From NCBI GenBank assembly GCA_947472635.1, contig CANJDY010000133.1, forward strand, positions 1-7,525: a stretch of DNA of 7,525 nt, read 5' to 3'. The stretch comes from Chitinophagaceae bacterium (GTDB lineage Bacteria > Bacteroidota > Bacteroidia > Chitinophagales > Chitinophagaceae). Below, piece after piece: positions 5,012-7,525 of this stretch. The notes beneath the pieces are model-generated. The model searched no databases. It was not told where the DNA came from and saw only the letters and a list, made by a program, of their open reading frames with translations. Within the stretch, counting starts at the first letter, position 1. The number at the start of each line of letters is the position of its first letter. The translations under genes were made by a program, and so were the position numbers.

Positions 5012-7525
5012 ATGAAGCAACTATTTTCCTTGCTACTTTTTGGAGTTTTTTTCTCAAAATCGGCTACCGCACAATTAACCCATAGTTTTACAGACACAGA
5101 AAAGAAATTTAAAGAAGCAAGTGATTTATTTGCCAAACAACAGTTCGCGCTTGCGTACCCTTTGTTACAAGCTTTAAAATTTGAATCCGCCAATAGGTTC
5201 AATACATCTTCAACCTATTATGTAGACGATGTGAATTATTTTTATATTGTAACTGGATTAAAACTTGACTTGCCAATCGCTGCAGAACAAGCAAATCAAT
5301 ATCTGAACTGGGAAATTAATAAGGCACGAAAAGAACAAATGAGCTATCATTTGGGTAAATATTATTTTTTAAAGGATGAGTTCAGGAAATCTCTTGAAAA
5401 TTTTGAAGCAGCAGGATTAGATAATTTAAGTAATGATGAAATAGCAAATGCAAAATTTGAAAGGGCATATTGTTACTTTAACCTTAAAAGATTTACAGAA
5501 GCCAAGCCATTATTCAATGAAGTACAGCAACTAAGCTCCAGCAAGTATTATATTTCAGCCAACTACTATTATGGATTCATCAGTTATTTTGATCGCCAGT
5601 ATGAGGAGGCGTTAAAATCATTTAAACTTGTCGAAAAAGTGGAGGAGTATAAAAGAATTGTTCCCTATTACATTGCTGAAATTTATTATTTACAGAACAA
5701 GAAGGATTTATCAATTAAATACAGTGAAAGCATTGTTGATAAAAGAGAGTTGTACTACGACAGGGAGTTGAAATTATTGATGGGACAAATTAATTTTGAA
5801 AAAGGGTACTATTCTAAGGCACTTCCCTTACTTGAATATTATATCAATAACAGCACTAAAATTAGTAAAGAAATTTTGTATGAGGTGAGTTTTTGTTTAT
5901 ATCAAACAAACCTACTAAATAAAGCTATTGAAGGCTTTAAAAAACTAAGCAATGAAAATGATTCTTTAGGACAAAACAGTATGTATTTGTTAGGCGATTG
6001 CTATCTCCGAACCAATCAAAAAACATATGCAAGAAATGCATTTCAGTTTTGTGCATACAATAGCAGTAACAAACAACAACAGCAAATATCACTTTTTAAT
6101 TATGCTAAACTCAGCTATGAATTAGGTTTTCAAGATGTCGCTTTGAAAGAAATGCGTAAATTCATTGCTGCCTATCCATCATCATCCAATTATACCGAAG
6201 CTATTGAAATAGTTGTTAATTTATTGGATCATACCAGCAATTTTAATGATGCATTGATATTGTATGAATCCTTCAAAAATCCTACAGCCATTATGCAAAA
6301 GGCCTACCCAAGAATCTTGTATGGTAGAGCGGTTGAATATTTTAATGATCAGCAAATGGGTAAGGCTGATGAATTATTGAGCAAAATATTGTCGTTACCT
6401 ATTTCAAGCGTTACTCCGTATGCTAATTTCTGGAAAGGCGAAATTGCCTGTCAAAATCAACAGTATGATGAAGCCATTCAATTACTGACTAATTTTTTGA
6501 AAAGTGGAGCTGGATCATTGGGAGAGGCCAATCCAATAACAGCGAGGTACAACTTAGGATTTAGTAATATTAAAAAGGAAAATTACAAACAAGCTATTAC
6601 CTATTTTGAATCAATTGCAAGATCAACTCTTACAGCTAGTCAATTGCAGCAGGATGCATATGTTCGATCAGCCGATTGTTATTTTATGTTGAAAGATTTT
6701 GCAAAAGCAAATGGTATTTATGAAGCTATTATCAACAATACTTTACCGCAAAGTGATTACGCAACTTTTCAAAAAGCGCTAATTGCGGGAATTAAGAATT
6801 CTGAAAGTAAAGTATCAATTTTAAGAGACTTATCAAGAAAATATCCTCAAAGTAATTTAATACCTGATGCGAACTTAGAAATTGCATCTACCTATATGGC
6901 AGATGAAAAATTTTCAGAAGCTATTCCTGTTCTCAATAGCATCATAACTTCCCCTTCGTCTGGAGGATTGAAACCTTCAGCTTACTTGAAACTTGGTTTA
7001 AGCTATTATAATTTGAATAATAACAAGCAGGCATTGGTATATTATCAACAATTGATTCAGCAATACCCTCAGTCAGCTGAAGCTGATGAAGGATTGGAAA
7101 CTATTCGGAATATTTATGTTGAGGAAAACAGAACGGTAGATTATATCGACTTTATGCGTAAAAATGGAAAAAACATTTCTATCAATGAAGCTGATTCTCT
7201 AACCTTTACCGCTGCCGAATTGAAATATTCCGCAAATGACTATCCTGCTGCCATTGCTAGCTTAAGCCATTATCTTACAGAATACCCTATCGGAAGTTAT
7301 TCGCTTACAGCAAATTATTTATTAGGAGATTGTTATTACCAAAACAAGGAATGGGAAAAAGCCTTGCTATCCTATGAATATATTAATGGAAAAGGATATA
7401 ATAAGTATTTTGAAAATGCCACTTTACTTGCTGCAAGGATCAATTATTTTGAATTAAAAAATTATCTTATCGCAAAAAAATATTTCAATTCCCTACTGCT
7501 AACTTCAGTGAGTCAGGATAATTCA
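5012..7525 (+). CDS. Large secreted TPR-repeat protein, 3' end outside the window
   Basis: The frame is open without a stop from 4991 to the last base, so at least 838 residues are encoded and the C-terminus is missing. Four in-frame ATGs occur at 4991, 4994, 5009 and 5012. The last gives a classic signal peptide, MKQLFSLLLFGVFF then SKSATA, with likely signal peptidase I cleavage after Ala20 (before Gln21); the longer starts would add MMVITNM. There is no lipobox. The rest is tetratricopeptide-type helical repeats, for example from residue 145 (ERAYCYFNLKRFTEA), near 330 (LLGDCYLRTNQKTYA), 475-500, 550-570, 657-690 (YLKLGLSYYNLNNNKQA, ending QQYPQS) and 770-785. Repeats of the BamD/YbgF kind act as protein-binding scaffolds, so a periplasmic or envelope assembly role is plausible but inferred. 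Large TPR proteins of this type are common in Bacteroidota. It is divergent from DoxX; what follows is not visible. Confidence 0.9.
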   Translation, partial: MKQLFSLLLFGVFFSKSATAQLTHSFTDTEKKFKEASDLFAKQQFALAYPLLQALKFESANRFNTSSTYYVDDVNYFYIVTGLKLDLPIAAEQANQYLNWEINKARKEQMSYHLGKYYFLKDEFRKSLENFEAAGLDNLSNDEIANAKFERAYCYFNLKRFTEAKPLFNEVQQLSSSKYYISANYYYGFISYFDRQYEEALKSFKLVEKVEEYKRIVPYYIAEIYYLQNKKDLSIKYSESIVDKRELYYDRELKLLMGQINFEKGYYSKALPLLEYYINNSTKISKEILYEVSFCLYQTNLLNKAIEGFKKLSNENDSLGQNSMYLLGDCYLRTNQKTYARNAFQFCAYNSSNKQQQQISLFNYAKLSYELGFQDVALKEMRKFIAAYPSSSNYTEAIEIVVNLLDHTSNFNDALILYESFKNPTAIMQKAYPRILYGRAVEYFNDQQMGKADELLSKILSLPISSVTPYANFWKGEIACQNQQYDEAIQLLTNFLKSGAGSLGEANPITARYNLGFSNIKKENYKQAITYFESIARSTLTASQLQQDAYVRSADCYFMLKDFAKANGIYEAIINNTLPQSDYATFQKALIAGIKNSESKVSILRDLSRKYPQSNLIPDANLEIASTYMADEKFSEAIPVLNSIITSPSSGGLKPSAYLKLGLSYYNLNNNKQALVYYQQLIQQYPQSAEADEGLETIRNIYVEENRTVDYIDFMRKNGKNISINEADSLTFTAAELKYSANDYPAAIASLSHYLTEYPIGSYSLTANYLLGDCYYQNKEWEKALLSYEYINGKGYNKYFENATLLAARINYFELKNYLIAKKYFNSLLLTSVSQDNS

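Noticed and set aside
4975..5202. 75-codon frame on the minus strand
   Set aside because: It lies antisense over the signal peptide and first repeats of the TPR gene and looks like a chance frame.
5012..7525. Assignment of the TPR protein as SprE/PorW of the type IX secretion system
   Set aside because: Those are lipoproteins with a lipobox cysteine; this one has a signal peptidase I site (ATA-Q) and no type IX gene is nearby.

Overview
The window looks like ordinary chromosomal DNA of a Bacteroidota bacterium, most likely of the Chitinophagaceae type. The grounds are: visibly AT-rich sequence, no Shine-Dalgarno sequence at the main genes, a TTTG/TAnnTTTG-type promoter in front of cinA, a short lipoprotein with a Bacteroidota-style lipobox, a DUF6526 membrane protein (a family I know from this phylum), and a very large secreted TPR protein. 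The genus is inference.

Layout from left to right: a 62-residue lipoprotein (+, 42-230); a stand-alone 2-oxo acid dehydrogenase E2 acyltransferase (-, 353-1699); cinA (-, 1897-3147); a DUF6526 two-helix membrane protein (+, about 3352-3786); a YbgC/FadM-like hotdog thioesterase that starts with TTG (-, 3881-4294); a DoxX-family membrane protein (-, 4403-4810); and a large secreted TPR protein (+, about 5012 to the right edge) that stays open and is cut by the window end. Every intergenic gap is under about 210 bases. They hold one good promoter (cinA), one partial promoter (thioesterase) and two hairpin-plus-T-run terminator candidates.

The genes do not form one pathway. E2 (central or branched-chain oxo-acid oxidation) and CinA (NAD-cycle salvage) share a strand but are 197 bases apart, and E2 has no E1 or E3 partner here. 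DoxX and the thioesterase share a strand with a 108-base gap and could be co-transcribed. DoxX and the TPR gene diverge. I saw no tRNA, rRNA, CRISPR array, insertion sequence, phage gene or defence cassette. I found no convincing new system. The points that deserve a second look are modest: the truncated TPR protein with a recurring cysteine, the non-ATG start of the thioesterase, the orphan lipoprotein and a few regulatory details.
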